This document shows, piece after piece, positions 5,317 through 5,833 of a stretch of DNA of 5,833 nucleotides. Within the stretch, counting starts at the first letter, position 1, and every line of letters begins with the position of its first letter. Source of the DNA: Candidatus Methanoplasma sp. (lineage in GTDB: Archaea > Thermoplasmatota > Thermoplasmata > Methanomassiliicoccales > Methanomethylophilaceae); the NCBI GenBank assembly GCA_031271555.1, contig JAISVN010000075.1:1-5833 (forward strand). Reading direction: 5' to 3'. The notes beneath the pieces are model-generated. The model made no database searches. It worked only from the letters and a program-made list of their open reading frames with translations, and was not told where the DNA came from. Made by a program: the position numbers and the translations under genes.

Positions 5317-5833
5317 ATGAGAGCATTGTACATTCATGCCGACTCGATGGAGTTTGAGGCAAAAGACAAGACGAAAGTCGCCGAAGAGATACCTGAAAAC
5401 CTGCACAACGGGATGATGAAGGAGGTCCTTGTGGTCTTCATCACAGTCGAAAGCGACGATGAGAGCAAGATCCAACAGGTAGCGGCCGAGGCATCCAAGG
5501 ATATAATCGCAACGATGGAGAAGGTCGGTGCAGAGCGCATAATGCTCTATCCGTACGCCCACCTGAGCAGCGACCTCGCCAAACCGAAGGCCAGCATTGA
5601 GATGCTCGACCTCATGAAGAAGAACATCGAATCCTCTGGCGCAGAGGTATCCCGCGCGCCGTTCGGGTGGTACAAAGCGTTCGACATAAAATGCAAAGGG
5701 CACCCGCTTTCGGAACTTTCAAGGGATTTCAAGGGCAAGGAAGAAAAGACCGCGCCCAAGGGAAAGGATACCTACTTCGTCCTCAAGACCAGCGGAGAAG
5801 AGGTTTCCATCGAAGAGTACAAGGGCGGAACGG
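5317..5833 (+). CDS. thrS: Threonyl-tRNA synthetase, archaeal type, N-terminal editing domain (3' end outside window)
   Basis: The enzyme attaches threonine to its tRNA. Its archaeal N-terminal domain, related to D-aminoacyl-tRNA deacylases, removes serine attached by mistake. The frame is open from the ATG at 5317 to the window end (172 codons). The domain opens MRALYIHADSMEFEAKDKTK, and its editing-pocket motifs are intact: YPYAHLSSD (78-86, His82), APFGWYKAF (114-122, Tyr119 and Lys120) and CKGHPLSELSR (126-136, Glu133). From family knowledge these correspond to the His83, Tyr120, Lys121 and Glu134 studied in the Pyrococcus enzyme. A charged linker (137-151) follows, then YFVLKTSGEEVSIEEY, which resembles the lead-in to the synthetase body, so a full-length enzyme is more likely than a free-standing editing protein. 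The catalytic and anticodon-binding domains would lie beyond 5833 and cannot be checked. A weak AAGGA SD lies 11 bases before the start. Confidence 0.93.
   Translation, partial: MRALYIHADSMEFEAKDKTKVAEEIPENLHNGMMKEVLVVFITVESDDESKIQQVAAEASKDIIATMEKVGAERIMLYPYAHLSSDLAKPKASIEMLDLMKKNIESSGAEVSRAPFGWYKAFDIKCKGHPLSELSRDFKGKEEKTAPKGKDTYFVLKTSGEEVSIEEYKGGT

Noticed and set aside
5224..5703. Open frame of 159 codons on the - strand opposite thrS
   Set aside because: It is antisense to the conserved editing domain and would run back through the thrS promoter; there is no independent support.
1..5833. Novel mobile, defence or CRISPR system
   Set aside because: Nearly all of the window is accounted for by housekeeping genes on alternating strands. 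No transposase, repeat array, attachment site or defence domain is visible.

Overview
The window looks archaeal, and most like a Thermoplasmata-type methanogen (Methanomassiliicoccales). Three things suggest this. The threonyl-tRNA synthetase has the archaeal serine-editing N-terminal domain. There is a fused ThiD-ThiN thiamine protein. Promoters look archaeal, with A/T-rich TATA boxes either about 25-27 bases before a start codon (leaderless genes) or before a short leader. The order-level placement is inference from protein style and moderate base composition; no taxonomic marker was searched. All five complete stop codons are TGA or TAA, which is compatible with, but does not show, a pyrrolysine-using lineage that avoids TAG.

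Layout: (1) 1-994, + strand, the 3' two thirds of argininosuccinate lyase (argH). (2) 995-2320, - strand, a complete PLP-dependent O-acetylhomoserine sulfhydrylase (metY). It converges on argH with no base between the two stop codons. (3) 2378-2743, - strand, a 121-residue protein I do not recognise. (4) 2744-2897, a divergent control region with two opposite TATA boxes, a 10-bp perfect inverted repeat touching the thiDN TATA box, a 7-bp inverted repeat around the other one and a tandem heptamer. (5) 2898-4205, + strand, ThiD-ThiN fusion for thiamine phosphate synthesis, probably leaderless. (6) 4242-5150, - strand, a membrane-anchored FKBP-type prolyl isomerase facing out of the cell. (7) 5151-5316, a second divergent control region. 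(8) 5317 to the window end, + strand, the editing domain of threonyl-tRNA synthetase (thrS), cut by the window edge.

This is mostly housekeeping metabolism: arginine, homocysteine/methionine and thiamine synthesis, extracytoplasmic protein folding and tRNA charging. Strand changes occur at nearly every boundary, so these are mainly single-gene transcription units. I see no mobile element, CRISPR array, tRNA, rRNA or defence system. The points that most deserve a second look are the operator-like inverted repeat at the thiDN promoter, the divergent ThiN domain (Lys where I recall a key Arg), the metY leader hairpin that would hide its ribosome binding site, and the unknown small protein divergent from thiDN.
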